The notes beneath the pieces are model-generated. The model did not search any database. It was given only the letters and a program-made list of their open reading frames with translations, and had not been told where the DNA came from. The position numbers and the translations under genes are program-made. From positions 1 to 56,698 of IMG/VR virus record IMGVR_UViG_3300021356_000020: DNA of 56,698 nt, one strand, 5' to 3'. The stretch comes from a virus. This document shows positions 24,997 through 34,158 of the stretch, one piece after another. The stretch's first letter is position 1. The number at the start of each line of letters is the position of its first letter.

Positions 24997-25975
24997 ACGA
25001 ACAAAAAGTATAATCTTGGATTCTATCTTACAAAAAGATAAGTATAATATCCTAACTTTTGATACACATGAGAGATACCAGACTCAGCTTGCAAAAACTG
25101 GTCACAATTTTTACTCCATTTCGTATCAGGGTGCTAAAGAGTGGGATTCTAGTTTTGCTAATAAGCCAAGCAATTACTACACTCTTCCGAAATCTGATTA
25201 CTTGCCAAGTATAGATTTTGACTTTATATTATCCCAAAGTAAGTTTGGTCAGTTTCAATTTTCTTCTCAGCTTAAAAGACAGCTAGGTGTTCCAGTGTTA
25301 TCGCTAGAACACACCCTGCCAATAGAAAGCTGGCCGGAACAGCAACTTCAAGCATTTAAGATGATGACCGGAGATGTAAACGTATTCATTTCAGAATATT
25401 CGGCTGGCGAATGGGCTATGAATTGCGACAACCTAATTGTCCATCATTCTGTTGACACAGAGCTTTTTTGTCCAGCAAGTGTTGAAAAAGATGGAAAGAT
25501 CCTTAGCGTAGCTAATGACTTTGAAAAGAGAGACTATTGTCTAAATTTTTCAGGTTGGAAAAGAATTACAGAGGGTATGCCGGTAAAGTTAGTCGGTGAC
25601 AATCCGGGTCTATCCAACCCAGCGAACGGCGTTGAGGACTTGGTTGAGAAGTATCAATCAGCTTCTATTTTTCTAAATACCTCTACTATTAGTCCGATAC
25701 CGACATCGTTGCTAGAGGCTATGTCATGTGGATGTCCAGTCGTTTCTACGGCAACGTGCATGATACCAGAAATTATTACAAACGGCGAGAATGGATTCAT
25801 ATCAAACGACGAAGAAGAACTAAAAGGTTACATCAAACAGTTGCTTGATGATCCATCGTTGGCAGCAAAGATGGGAGACGCTGCTAGAAAAACAGTAATC
25901 GAGAAATTCTCAGAAGAAAAATTCATTAATAACTGGAACGAAATATTTGACTTAACATACAGGATGAAGAAATGA
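24989..25975 (+). CDS. GT-B glycosyltransferase (group 1)
   Basis: 328 residues beginning with GTG at 24989 behind AAGGAG. The first half is shorter than usual. The second half has IFLNTSTISPIPTSLLEAMSC, with GCPVVSTATCMIPEIITNGE next, a complete GT4 donor-site motif, and the typical LLDDPSLAAKMGDAARKTVIEKFS end. It overlaps both neighbours, so it belongs to the same operon. It would add a sugar to the glycan; donor and acceptor are unknown. Confidence 0.78.
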   Translation: MSRRTKSIILDSILQKDKYNILTFDTHERYQTQLAKTGHNFYSISYQGAKEWDSSFANKPSNYYTLPKSDYLPSIDFDFILSQSKFGQFQFSSQLKRQLGVPVLSLEHTLPIESWPEQQLQAFKMMTGDVNVFISEYSAGEWAMNCDNLIVHHSVDTELFCPASVEKDGKILSVANDFEKRDYCLNFSGWKRITEGMPVKLVGDNPGLSNPANGVEDLVEKYQSASIFLNTSTISPIPTSLLEAMSCGCPVVSTATCMIPEIITNGENGFISNDEEELKGYIKQLLDDPSLAAKMGDAARKTVIEKFSEEKFINNWNEIFDLTYRMKK

Positions 25976-26388
25976 AATTACAAATAACTACAAATCAAAA
26001 AGACGAGATTCAAGGTTTTAATAGTTTTTCTCTATCTGACCTACATAGGGTGGACAGCGAAGTAACAGACAATGAGTGTGAAAACATTTTTATTAGTAAT
26101 AATGTTCTTAATTCAATTCCACCTCCTCAGATAGAGCCGTTCTTTAGATTGATTCAAACTAAACTTAGGATCGGAGGTACGGTAACTCTGAGTGCCATTG
26201 AGCCAATGGTAATGTCAAAGATGCTGGTAAACAACTCCTTAGACGAAATGCAGTTTAGCAATATTGTAGCCTCTGCAAACTCTATGCTACCGCTTGGCGC
26301 AGTAAAGAACATCTTGGGGTCAATGAATTTACAAGTTTTAACAACTTCTATCAACGGGATAAGCTATGAAATCACAGCAAGAAGATAA
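25972..26388 (+). CDS. Half-size methyltransferase-like protein
   Basis: 138 residues that look like the second half of a class I methyltransferase: ENIFISNNVLNSIPPPQIEPF corresponds to the post-motif II helix region and LIQTKLRIGGTVTLSA to the 'LkpGG.l.i' strand, ending with LQVLTTSINGISYEITARR. The SAM-binding glycine-rich loop (motif I) is missing, so it is either a truncated relic, a subunit, or a very short variant. It overlaps both neighbours and keeps a good reading frame, which argues against decay. Confidence 0.5.
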   Translation: MKLQITTNQKDEIQGFNSFSLSDLHRVDSEVTDNECENIFISNNVLNSIPPPQIEPFFRLIQTKLRIGGTVTLSAIEPMVMSKMLVNNSLDEMQFSNIVASANSMLPLGAVKNILGSMNLQVLTTSINGISYEITARR

Positions 26389-27112
26389 ACAAAGACAGAA
26401 AATAACGCTATGCTCTTCTTGCGCTTTTTACTCTGACGATTGCAAGTTTGGTAGACTGCAAAGATATAAAAATCTAAATAAAGTTCTCCCAAATTACGAA
26501 GAAGCTCCAGTTATTAACGAGCTATGTAATCTATGTAGAACAGCAGATTGGGCTGAATCTAAAGAAAACCCAATGGAAGAAGCCAGAAAGAGTGTTATGC
26601 CGTCGTTTGGTATAGCCGTTTTAGACATGGATAACGAAGGCTTAGAAAGCATTGTGTCAACATTGATGGATATAGATTATCCAGAAAACTTGATCAGGAT
26701 CATTTTCTATACCAATAACTCTAATATGCAAGAAAAGATTCCTTTGTTGCATAAGCTACAAACTAAATTTAAAAATTCTAAGATTTGTTTCGAGCTACAA
26801 GAGAGAGAAAAAGAAGAAATAGATTCAGAAGTATTCCAATACTTAGTAAATTCTGATTACTTTGTTAAGGTGTATCCATACTCAAATATATACAGTGATA
26901 TGTTCTTAATGATAGATGATATGCTTAACGAAAAACTAAGCGCATATGCCTGCTATGAGTTTGACCACAAAAACAAGAAATCTGGATCAATCATTCAGAA
27001 AAATATTGTCAGAAAGATATATCTTCAGTATCATGATTATGACAAGATGCAAGAAGATCTTTTCACTCAATCTAAACACTCTAAACTTTTTTGTAGAATA
27101 GATGAAAAATAA
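26366..27112 (+). CDS. GT-A-like protein with N-terminal Cys cluster
   Basis: 248 residues with four or five Cys in the first 60 (CSSCAFYSDDCKFGRL and LCNLCRTADW), likely a zinc or metal site. It is followed by a GT-A-like region: PSFGIAVLDMDNEGLESIVS, LMDIDYPENLIRIIFYTNNS and SDYFVKVYPYSNI. The metal-binding DxD of classical GT2 enzymes is not obvious. The fusion of a Cys cluster with a degenerate glycosyltransferase fold is unusual. It overlaps the preceding gene by 23 bases, and an alternative internal start is possible. Confidence 0.5.
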   Translation: MKSQQEDKQRQKITLCSSCAFYSDDCKFGRLQRYKNLNKVLPNYEEAPVINELCNLCRTADWAESKENPMEEARKSVMPSFGIAVLDMDNEGLESIVSTLMDIDYPENLIRIIFYTNNSNMQEKIPLLHKLQTKFKNSKICFELQEREKEEIDSEVFQYLVNSDYFVKVYPYSNIYSDMFLMIDDMLNEKLSAYACYEFDHKNKKSGSIIQKNIVRKIYLQYHDYDKMQEDLFTQSKHSKLFCRIDEK

Positions 27113-27869
27113 AAAATGTATCATAAAACCAAAAACAAATGAAAGAAAAGAGTTTTATACTCCTGAGTTTGTTACAATCATTCTGCTTTCAGAAAGTCAT
27201 GGATATAGAATGAAATCATACGGATCTATACCACTGGTAAAGATTCTAGACAAAACTTTAATACAGAAGCAAATAGAAGTTATTAAATCGTTTTTCCCAA
27301 ATTACGAAATTATTCTATGCTCTGGATTTGACGTAAAAAAAACAGTAGAATATGTAAAAGAAAACTTTCCGTCAGAGAATATTAGGGTCGTAGAAAATCA
27401 AGTTCATTTGAATTCTAATTGTTGCGAAAGTACAAGACTTTGCCTTAACAATACCACTAATCATAGAGTATTAATTTGCTCTGGTGGTATTCTCTTAACA
27501 GCCGACATGCTTTCTCAGATAAATTATAGAGCAGATTGCGTGTTGGTACAAGACGACAACCCGATGAAGAATTTTGAAGTTTCCGCTATGGAAAATGATT
27601 TTAATCTTCAGAATTTGTGTTTAGGTGAAAAGATAAATTTTTGGACAGAATGTTTATATCTGTCAAACGGCTCCTCTGTAAAAAAAATGTATGATATTAT
27701 CTCTAATCCAGATTTTAAAAACAAATTTATATTTGAGGCGATAAATGATCTAAGTAGGACCAATAGAATCAAAGTTGTAAAAAACACTTTGTCTCCGATA
27801 ACAAAGATAGATAACATAAAAACTTTAAAGGATATATCTTCTAATGAAAGTATTAATTCAAGACTATAG
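27102..27869 (+). CDS. Nucleotidyltransferase-like protein (sugar-nucleotide type)
   Basis: 255 residues resembling the nucleotidyltransferase fold of GlmU/RfbA-type enzymes: VTIILLSESHGYRMKSYG corresponds to the start of the fold, SIPLVKILDKTLIQKQIEVI to the 'KPL..v.gkpli' helix, NYEIILCSGF and HRVLICSGGILLTADM to later strands. The glycine-rich GxGxR signature is altered (SESHGYR), so catalysis is doubtful or atypical. It might activate or regulate a sugar nucleotide used in the operon. Overlaps of 11 and 26 bases with its neighbours. Confidence 0.5.
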   Translation: MKNKKCIIKPKTNERKEFYTPEFVTIILLSESHGYRMKSYGSIPLVKILDKTLIQKQIEVIKSFFPNYEIILCSGFDVKKTVEYVKENFPSENIRVVENQVHLNSNCCESTRLCLNNTTNHRVLICSGGILLTADMLSQINYRADCVLVQDDNPMKNFEVSAMENDFNLQNLCLGEKINFWTECLYLSNGSSVKKMYDIISNPDFKNKFIFEAINDLSRTNRIKVVKNTLSPITKIDNIKTLKDISSNESINSRL

Positions 27870-28746
27870 AGACAATAACAGCTCACGTTTTCAATACCTT
27901 CCCGGTATGCTAAGTATGATTGACGGCGTTGAAATATATAAGTGGGAAAGAAAAAATCTTTCAAAAGTATATGATACTTTTGACAGTATCAAGCCAGATT
28001 TAGTGATCATGCACTATCAATCTCTCAATCAGGACATTGTTAAGTATTTGAAGTCTTCAACAAATATTAGAATTGTTTTTGATGTAACAGATATTACTGA
28101 AACAAATATTAAAGAGCTAGAAGAAATTGTTAGCTCTAACAATATTAACTGTCCACTGGTTATCACTGAGCGTGGACCACAAAGCACAGTTTTAAAAACA
28201 TTAGTTGTACCTCCATGCGCAGATATCGTTACCCCGTCACCACTAGCTCCAACCTACGAGATAGAGACATTATTTGTATCCGAGACGGAGGACTATGATA
28301 AATCTTTATTGACAGCTTACGAAAGCTACCACACCTGCCTCGTTCCAACTGAAACTGTCATCCCTTTAGAACAGCCAGACTTTGTTCCAAACAATGGATT
28401 TGATTTCCTGTTAAATGTCAGTCACTTAAACCCGCTGTACAAAAATTACAAACAGGTTGTCATCCACGGCAGTCTAGAATACTGCACTTCGCAAATATTT
28501 TTTGAAGCGCTGATCCGGGCAAATAAAGTAATACTAAAGTATCCAGAATCAGAAAGAGACAACTTTTTAACATTCCTTGGTAAAACTTTTTCTGAGTCAG
28601 ATAAAGATCCAACAGAGGAACAAATCAAAGAGCAGATTAAAGCGAAGCATACATGCGTGTCTAGGTCTTTGGAGCTGTTGGTTGCTTTAGGTATGCAGCA
28701 AGAAGCGCAAATCTTGGTAAATAAAGTGGGAGCGGCGTCTGCATGA
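27844..28746 (+). CDS. GT-B-like glycan protein, unknown
   Basis: 300 residues without a family I can name. The first part, MKVLIQDYRDNNSSRFQYLPG, and DLVIMHYQSLNQDIVKYL resemble the N-terminal domain of GT-B enzymes, and LVVPPCADIVTPSPLAP lies where the second domain would begin, but the donor motif with paired glutamates is absent. The C-terminus is helical (SRSLELLVALGMQQEAQIL). It may be a non-catalytic partner of a transferase, or a diverged enzyme. Operon overlaps on both sides. Confidence 0.45.
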   Translation: MKVLIQDYRDNNSSRFQYLPGMLSMIDGVEIYKWERKNLSKVYDTFDSIKPDLVIMHYQSLNQDIVKYLKSSTNIRIVFDVTDITETNIKELEEIVSSNNINCPLVITERGPQSTVLKTLVVPPCADIVTPSPLAPTYEIETLFVSETEDYDKSLLTAYESYHTCLVPTETVIPLEQPDFVPNNGFDFLLNVSHLNPLYKNYKQVVIHGSLEYCTSQIFFEALIRANKVILKYPESERDNFLTFLGKTFSESDKDPTEEQIKEQIKAKHTCVSRSLELLVALGMQQEAQILVNKVGAASA

Positions 28747-29549
28747 TACAGGTTATAAACACAGAATGTGGAAATCTAAAGCTAGATGTTCCACGTAGAG
28801 TCTCCTTGATTAAGGATTATCCAAGATTAATTAATGACGACTCGTATAAGATTTACTGGGCGTGTGAACCAAAGGCTATGCTTATGGCTTGCGGCGGGCT
28901 TAGTAATCAGAATATCAAAGATGTTGCAGACAAGTTTGATGCGATTCTAACATATGACGAAGAGTTACTATCGCTACCAAACGCGCACAAATTTGTTTAC
29001 GGAACTTGTTGGCTAAGAGACAATATGTCTGGAGCAGACTATGAATATAGAGAAAAATCCTTTCAGATATCCCATCTTGTTGGCGGTAAAAACGCGGCGG
29101 AAGGACATCAAATAAGGCATCATATTTATGACAATCAACTTTCTATAAACAATCCTATTGACTTTTATATCAGCAATAGAATTCCAAGACCTAACACATT
29201 TAACAATAAGACTATAGGACAATTTAAATATGATCTATTTGACTCACAGTTTCACCTAGCCATAGAAAATTCAGTTCAAGCAAATTACTTTACAGAAAAA
29301 ATTATTGACTGCTTCTATGCTAAGACAATTCCTATATACTATGGATGTCCAAACATAGGAGACTACTTTGATACAGATGGTATTATAACTGTAAATTCCG
29401 CCAAAGAAGCTATTGATGTTTGTAACTCACTAGATGCTGAACTTTACAACTCAAAAATGGAGCATGTGGAAAAAAATTATGAATTGTGTCAACAATATGT
29501 TAATATCATACCTAGACTAGAAAAAACAATTATGGAGCTTGTTAAATGA
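28743..29549 (+). CDS. Fucosyltransferase-like protein, GT10
   Basis: The C-terminal half contains the GT10 (alpha-1,3/1,4-fucosyltransferase) signature: FHLAIENSVQANYFTEKII, then DCFYAKTIPIYYGCPNIGDYF, matching the family pattern 'F.L.FENS...DY.TEK...A...G.vPv..G'. The N-terminal half (YKIYWACEPKAML, AILTYDEELL) is also GT10-like. Donor would be GDP-fucose. GDP-L-fucose synthase is encoded 5 kb downstream at 34159-35094, so donor and transferase are in one operon. 268 residues, close to small bacterial members. Confidence 0.7.
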   Translation: MIQVINTECGNLKLDVPRRVSLIKDYPRLINDDSYKIYWACEPKAMLMACGGLSNQNIKDVADKFDAILTYDEELLSLPNAHKFVYGTCWLRDNMSGADYEYREKSFQISHLVGGKNAAEGHQIRHHIYDNQLSINNPIDFYISNRIPRPNTFNNKTIGQFKYDLFDSQFHLAIENSVQANYFTEKIIDCFYAKTIPIYYGCPNIGDYFDTDGIITVNSAKEAIDVCNSLDAELYNSKMEHVEKNYELCQQYVNIIPRLEKTIMELVK

Positions 29550-30190
29550 AATCGACCCTATGTATAACCTGCTGGACAAAAGACGTACATCTAGTAGATA
29601 GCTGTTTAGATTATTTTAAAACACAGACTAGAAAGCCAGATGAGATAATTGTAGTTGGTAATGGACTACGAGAAATTCCAACAAGGCATGATGTAAAAAC
29701 GTTTTGCTGCGAAGAGCCTCAATCAGTAAGCTGGTCTAGAAATAGAGCCGCTGAAATGGCAGAGGGTGATATCATCATCTACTTCGATGTAGACGATATT
29801 CCACATGACCAAAAAATAGAATTGATCATGAAAGCCTTTGAAGAAAATGAAGACATAGACGCTGTTGTTCATACGTTTTCAATGAATCACCTATATATGT
29901 TTTCATATGATGAACTGAAGGTGGCAAAAATAGAACGGCTTGTAAAAGATCACCTTACCGACGAAAGAAATAAATACTCAGTTTCTCATGGTCACATGTC
30001 TATTAAAAAAGATATAGTTAAAGAAATAAAATACGATGAATCGAAACGATGGGGCGAAGATGCAGATTTCTGTAGAAAGGTACTATCACAATACAATATT
30101 TATAGATTGAAACATAAATTGTTTGCCTATAAGCCAAGCTACAGAGATGGAAACCGCTCTTGGTACTATGTCCCAGAAGGGGTAGAATGA
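29546..30190 (+). CDS. GT2 glycosyltransferase
   Basis: A 214-residue GT-A enzyme of family 2: TLCITCWTKDVHLVDSCLDYF, EIIVVGNGLREI, SWSRNRAAEMAEGDIII then YFDVDDIPHD (the DxD metal site is the DVDD), and a later RWGEDADFCRKVL with the ED(x)D catalytic base pattern. All core motifs are in place. It overlaps the preceding stop (ATGA) and the next start. Sugar donor unknown. Length is short for the family, a catalytic domain only. Confidence 0.8.
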   Translation: MKSTLCITCWTKDVHLVDSCLDYFKTQTRKPDEIIVVGNGLREIPTRHDVKTFCCEEPQSVSWSRNRAAEMAEGDIIIYFDVDDIPHDQKIELIMKAFEENEDIDAVVHTFSMNHLYMFSYDELKVAKIERLVKDHLTDERNKYSVSHGHMSIKKDIVKEIKYDESKRWGEDADFCRKVLSQYNIYRLKHKLFAYKPSYRDGNRSWYYVPEGVE

Positions 30191-30903
30191 TGAAATTTTT
30201 AATGCAGTTTCCAACGGCATTTAGACCAAAGAAATTTACGGAATGTCTTTCTATTTACTTAGATACCTATAGTGGTAATCACCATCTACATTTCAATATT
30301 GTTTGCGATGCTGATGATGACTCTATGAACACGCCAGAAATCGTAAGTAAAATAGAACAAATGTTTAATGGAAAATCTAATTGCTCTTATGATCTATATT
30401 TTGACAAAGACACAACCAAGATTAGCGCTATTAACTCTCACATAAATGAGATTGTTGATAATTATGACATTGTGTATTGTGTGTCTGATGATATGATTCC
30501 ACAAGTAAATGACTGGGATGAAATTATTGTAAATGCTATGCAAGAAAATTTTCCAGAACTAGATGGTTGTATTCATATCAACACTGGAGACAGAGATTTT
30601 TGGACAGACTGGACAGAGGTAATTACGCTTTCTATACTTGGACGTGAGCTATATAAAGAATTTGGATATATTTATCATCCAGCATACAAATCTTTTTACT
30701 GTGATGACGAGTTTAGTGCTATCATGCATATGAAGGGAAAGATATTTAGAATAGACGAGAAGATCATCCGCCATGAACACTGTCAGCACAAAAACAATAG
30801 AAACTCTGGCACTGTTGATAAAGGCGTTGAAGTAAACAATAAAAACTGGTTCATTGATCAAGCGATGTTCAATAAAAGAAAAGCTCAGGGGTTTCCTAAA
30901 TGA
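30187..30903 (+). CDS. GT-A-type glycosyltransferase-like protein
   Basis: 238 residues: FLMQFPTAFRPKKFTECLSI, FNIVCDADDDSMNTPEI, ISAINSHINEIVDNYDIVYCVSDD (DIVYCVSDD carries the presumed metal-binding acidic pair), and FYCDDEFSAIMHMKGK plus IIRHEHCQHKNN toward the end. The pattern is GT2-like with an acidic SDD replacing DxD. I place the start at ATG 30187, which overlaps the previous stop; the track from 30160 would add nine unrelated residues. Another ATG follows at 30190. Confidence 0.65.
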   Translation: MMKFLMQFPTAFRPKKFTECLSIYLDTYSGNHHLHFNIVCDADDDSMNTPEIVSKIEQMFNGKSNCSYDLYFDKDTTKISAINSHINEIVDNYDIVYCVSDDMIPQVNDWDEIIVNAMQENFPELDGCIHINTGDRDFWTDWTEVITLSILGRELYKEFGYIYHPAYKSFYCDDEFSAIMHMKGKIFRIDEKIIRHEHCQHKNNRNSGTVDKGVEVNNKNWFIDQAMFNKRKAQGFPK

Positions 30904-31538
30904 ATGTAATATCCTTTAGCTTGTGGGGTAATATTGAAAGATATCACTTGGGAGTTTACGAAAACATAAAACTTGCAAAAGAGATATTTCCAAATTTTAA
31001 CATAGTAATATATTATGACGACAGCGTTTCAACGGATAGAATAAAAAATCTAGAAAATGAAGACGTTACATTGATAAACGCGACCCATATTCCATGCAAC
31101 TCTATGATGTGGAGATTTCTTGCGTCGGATACAGATGGAATATTCTTGTCAAGGGATTTAGATTCTAGATTAGGTTATAGAGAGAAATATGCAGTGGAAG
31201 AATGGTTAAATAGCGACAAAGACTTCCATATCATGAGAGATCATCCAGAACACGCCGTAAAAATTTTAGGAGGCATGTGGGGATCTAGAAATGGCATAAT
31301 GAAAAAGATACATGATATGATTTTTTCTTTTCCTGAAGTGGACCTGAGTGACCTGTATAAAGTGCAAGTTGATCAATCTTTTCTTGCAAAAGTTGTCTAC
31401 CCTATTGTAAAAGATAAATCTATGGTTCATGACGAATTCTTTGAAAGAAAACCTTTCCCACTTAAATCTCCAAAAAGAACCAGAACCTATTTTGTAGGTC
31501 AATCTTACGATGAAAATAATCAACCAATATATAGATAG
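30900..31538 (+). CDS. Glycosyltransferase with DLD motif (GT-A)
   Basis: 212 residues with a clear GT-A organisation: NFNIVIYYDDSVS, MMWRFLASDTDGIFLSRDLD and SRLGYREKYAVEEWL, where RDLDSR supplies a DxD-type metal site, then HIMRDHPEHAVKILGGMWG. This resembles the small capsular-type transferases of phage and marine bacterial clusters. Donor unknown. It starts inside the previous stop (ATGA). Confidence 0.65.
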   Translation: MNVISFSLWGNIERYHLGVYENIKLAKEIFPNFNIVIYYDDSVSTDRIKNLENEDVTLINATHIPCNSMMWRFLASDTDGIFLSRDLDSRLGYREKYAVEEWLNSDKDFHIMRDHPEHAVKILGGMWGSRNGIMKKIHDMIFSFPEVDLSDLYKVQVDQSFLAKVVYPIVKDKSMVHDEFFERKPFPLKSPKRTRTYFVGQSYDENNQPIYR

Positions 31539-31546
31539 GAGTTACT

Positions 31547-32158
31547 ATGTTTAGTCAATATGGAGAAGAAAGAGTTATCAATAATTTCTTTAGCGGTAAA
31601 ACGGGCGGACTGGTCGTAGACGTTGGGGCTATGGATGGAGAAACTTATTCTAACTCAAGAGATTTAATTATAAATTACAACTGGAAAGCAGTTTTGGTTG
31701 AGCCACATCCAGATTTTTTTTCAGCGTTAGAAAAACTCTATTCAAACAATGACGACGTTATCATAAAAAATTTAGCGTGTTATCATGAAGAAAAAGTGCT
31801 TGATTTCTATGTTTATTCAGACGGAAAAGAATCTTGCGTTTCAACCGTTTCGAGTGATTTTAAAGAGAGAGTTATAAAGGCACATGGCGATAAGTTCAAA
31901 GCAGAGTCAGTAAAAGTCCAGTCCGTAAGGCTAGAAAAAATACTATCAGAATGTGAAAAAATAGATTTTCTTTCTATTGACTGTGAAGGTGTAGATATGG
32001 AGGTTCTTAGCTCTAATAATTGGTCTAAATATAGACCGTCTCTGATTTGCATAGAACATAGCATGAGTCACGAAGAATTACACCAATTTATGTCAAAAAT
32101 TAATTACAGTGTATACGATAAAACCGCTGGTAATACATTTTTCAAAGAAAATAATTAA
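31547..32158 (+). CDS. FkbM family methyltransferase
   Basis: 203 residues, a textbook FkbM domain: FSQYGEERVINNFF, LVVDVGAMDGETYSNSRDL (SAM-binding motif I), KAVLVEPHPDFFSALEKLY (motif II) and IDFLSIDCEGVDMEVLSS (the D-C-E-G-V-D loop). FkbM enzymes O-methylate sugars or lipids; within this operon a sugar hydroxyl is most likely. AGGAG lies just before the ATG. The 3' end shares one base with the next gene. Confidence 0.82.
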   Translation: MFSQYGEERVINNFFSGKTGGLVVDVGAMDGETYSNSRDLIINYNWKAVLVEPHPDFFSALEKLYSNNDDVIIKNLACYHEEKVLDFYVYSDGKESCVSTVSSDFKERVIKAHGDKFKAESVKVQSVRLEKILSECEKIDFLSIDCEGVDMEVLSSNNWSKYRPSLICIEHSMSHEELHQFMSKINYSVYDKTAGNTFFKENN

Positions 32159-32997
32159 TGATGAAATTACTTTTTATACAAGAAAACGGAAGACACGACA
32201 AGAATAGAAACTTTAGAGAGTGTTTCTCTTTACAGCGTGCCACTATCCACAACGGTCATGAAGCAGATGTATGGGGCTTAAATCACTCTGGATGGGAAAA
32301 TGAACCAGACTGGGAATCTTATGATTTAATTATAAACTTAGAGAACTACGATTCTACCGGTTGGGTTCCAAATCTATCAAAGGTTCAGACCAAGAAATTT
32401 ATATGGTCGATAGACGCTCATGTTAGAGGTATAGATCCATATTTAAAAACAGCAAACGAAGGAAACTATGATTTAATATTACAATCTACACCTGAGTATG
32501 TAGATCAAAATAGCATATGGTTTCCTAACTGTTATGATGATGATTTAATAAAACCTTTAAACATTGAGAAAAAATACAATGTTGGGTTTTGCGCTAATAT
32601 TGCAAACAGAAGAGACGCAATTATTCATATGATCACAAAGCACCAGATGAAATTCGAGGAGATGGTAATTGGAGACGATATGGTAACTGCTATAAATTCT
32701 TATAAAATACACTGGAACCTAAACATTTCTAACGATATAAATTATAGGAATTTTGAAACGATGGGGTGTAGAACACTTCTATTAACATCTCATAATAAAC
32801 ATTATGGAAAACTAGGATTTATTGATAAAATTAATTATGTTGAATGGTCAGATATTAACGAAATTGATGATATTCTACTAGAATTATTATCCGATGAGAA
32901 CAAGATAAGAAAAATATCCGAAGCTGGATATGAATTAGCTAAGAATAATCATACATATAAACATAGAGTAGAAACAATATTGGAGAATATAATATGA
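32158..32997 (+). CDS. GT-B glycosyltransferase-like protein
   Basis: 279 residues: MMKLLFIQENGRHDKNRNF, YDLIINLENYDSTGWV, KKFIWSIDAHVRGIDPYL, YNVGFCANIANRRDAII, then NYRNFETMGCRTLLLTSHNK near the end, matching the donor-side 'R.fE.macG...i' motif of the glycosyl transferase 1_2 family. The C-terminus has the usual helical end. Starts with two ATG codons at the previous stop. Confidence 0.65.
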   Translation: MMKLLFIQENGRHDKNRNFRECFSLQRATIHNGHEADVWGLNHSGWENEPDWESYDLIINLENYDSTGWVPNLSKVQTKKFIWSIDAHVRGIDPYLKTANEGNYDLILQSTPEYVDQNSIWFPNCYDDDLIKPLNIEKKYNVGFCANIANRRDAIIHMITKHQMKFEEMVIGDDMVTAINSYKIHWNLNISNDINYRNFETMGCRTLLLTSHNKHYGKLGFIDKINYVEWSDINEIDDILLELLSDENKIRKISEAGYELAKNNHTYKHRVETILENII

Positions 32998-33515
32998 ATG
33001 GACAAACAAGATTTGTAATAGATAGCCTCAAAGATGAAAAAATTAAATCTGTGTTGAATATTGGATATAGAATTAGTAGCGATCACACAATTATGAACCA
33101 TGTAAAAACAATGAATAAAACTTGGACTATACTTGAGGTATGGAAAGAGAATTGTGATCATATGAAACAGAAAGGTTTAGACGTTATTGAAGAAGATGTT
33201 AGAAATATAAAGAATTTAAATAGAAGGTTCGACGCAGTAATTTGGCTTCATGGTCCAGAGCATATTACGTGGGACGAATTTAAACAAGTTAGAAGCGACA
33301 TCGAAGAGAAAAGTAATCATTTAACTATATATCAATGTCCAATAGGCGAATACCCACAGGGAGCTTTGTATAACAACCCGTATGAAAACCATGTATCTAC
33401 AATTACAGCTGAGATGTTTACTGATTTGGGATATGATACTATAGAACACGTTTACGGAAAAGACCCGTTCGCCCTAGATGGGGAAAAAACAGTTAGCGCT
33501 TTCATAAGGAAATAA
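32994..33515 (+). CDS. SAM-dependent methyltransferase-like protein
   Basis: 173 residues of class I methyltransferase type: IKSVLNIGYRISSDHTI in place of motif I, TWTILEVWKENCDHMKQKG (motif II region), VIEEDVRNIKNLNRRFDA then VIWLHGPEHITWDEF, a 'fD.vi..H.lEH' type motif. The glycine-rich loop is degenerate (NIGYRI). Its substrate is likely a sugar. Overlaps its neighbour by four bases; the next gene starts just after its stop. Confidence 0.6.
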   Translation: MNGQTRFVIDSLKDEKIKSVLNIGYRISSDHTIMNHVKTMNKTWTILEVWKENCDHMKQKGLDVIEEDVRNIKNLNRRFDAVIWLHGPEHITWDEFKQVRSDIEEKSNHLTIYQCPIGEYPQGALYNNPYENHVSTITAEMFTDLGYDTIEHVYGKDPFALDGEKTVSAFIRK

Positions 33516-33516
33516 A

Positions 33517-34155
33517 ATGAATAATTTAACAAATTTAGGATTAAAATATGGAACAGACAAGGTTGACCAATATCACACGTTCTTAGGTGAAACTTACACC
33601 GATATATATTATCGTTACCTAAATCACCTAAGAGACAAAGAATTTAACTTTCTTGAAATAGGTGTTAAGACGGGCTGCTCTATAAAAATGTGGTCAGAAT
33701 TTTTTCCAAAAGCAAAAGTTGTGGGGGTGGATATTGACCCAAGATGCAAACAATATGAAGGCGGTAATGTTGAAATTCATATCGGATCGCAAGAAGATCC
33801 AGATTTTTTAAACACTTTAATTGAAAAATATGGATCATTTAGAGTAATATTAGATGATGGAAGTCATATTAACTCGATGATAATGAAATCGTTTGAAGTT
33901 TTAAATCAATACGCAACTGAATTTTATATCGTTGAAGATTTAAGAAATAGTTACGAAAATTTAACGCCACATGTTCAGTCTTGGCCGGGGATGAATTTGA
34001 ATAAAGATCTAGATGCCGACAATTCTAAGACTAGACCAAGGTTTAATGATATGATTTTAGATCTAATTAAGCAAATGGATTACAGAACAGGGCAGTGGTC
34101 TGGATTCTGCTTCCATGCACAAATGTTAGTTATGCAAAAAATCTGTAAGGAGTAA
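33517..34155 (+). CDS. MycE/CmcI-type O-methyltransferase
   Basis: 212 residues with the pattern of sugar O-methyltransferases related to mycinamicin MycE: LGLKYGTDKVDQYHTFLGE, FLEIGVKTGCSIKMWSEFF (motif I), KVVGVDIDPRCKQYEGGNV, RVILDDGSHINSMIMKSFEV (the D-D-G-S-H metal site) and EFYIVEDLRNSYE. The DDGSH motif implies a metal-dependent enzyme. A third methylation activity in the operon, alongside FkbM and the short methyltransferase, suggests a heavily methylated glycan. Confidence 0.75.
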   Translation: MNNLTNLGLKYGTDKVDQYHTFLGETYTDIYYRYLNHLRDKEFNFLEIGVKTGCSIKMWSEFFPKAKVVGVDIDPRCKQYEGGNVEIHIGSQEDPDFLNTLIEKYGSFRVILDDGSHINSMIMKSFEVLNQYATEFYIVEDLRNSYENLTPHVQSWPGMNLNKDLDADNSKTRPRFNDMILDLIKQMDYRTGQWSGFCFHAQMLVMQKICKE

Positions 34156-34158
34156 GAC

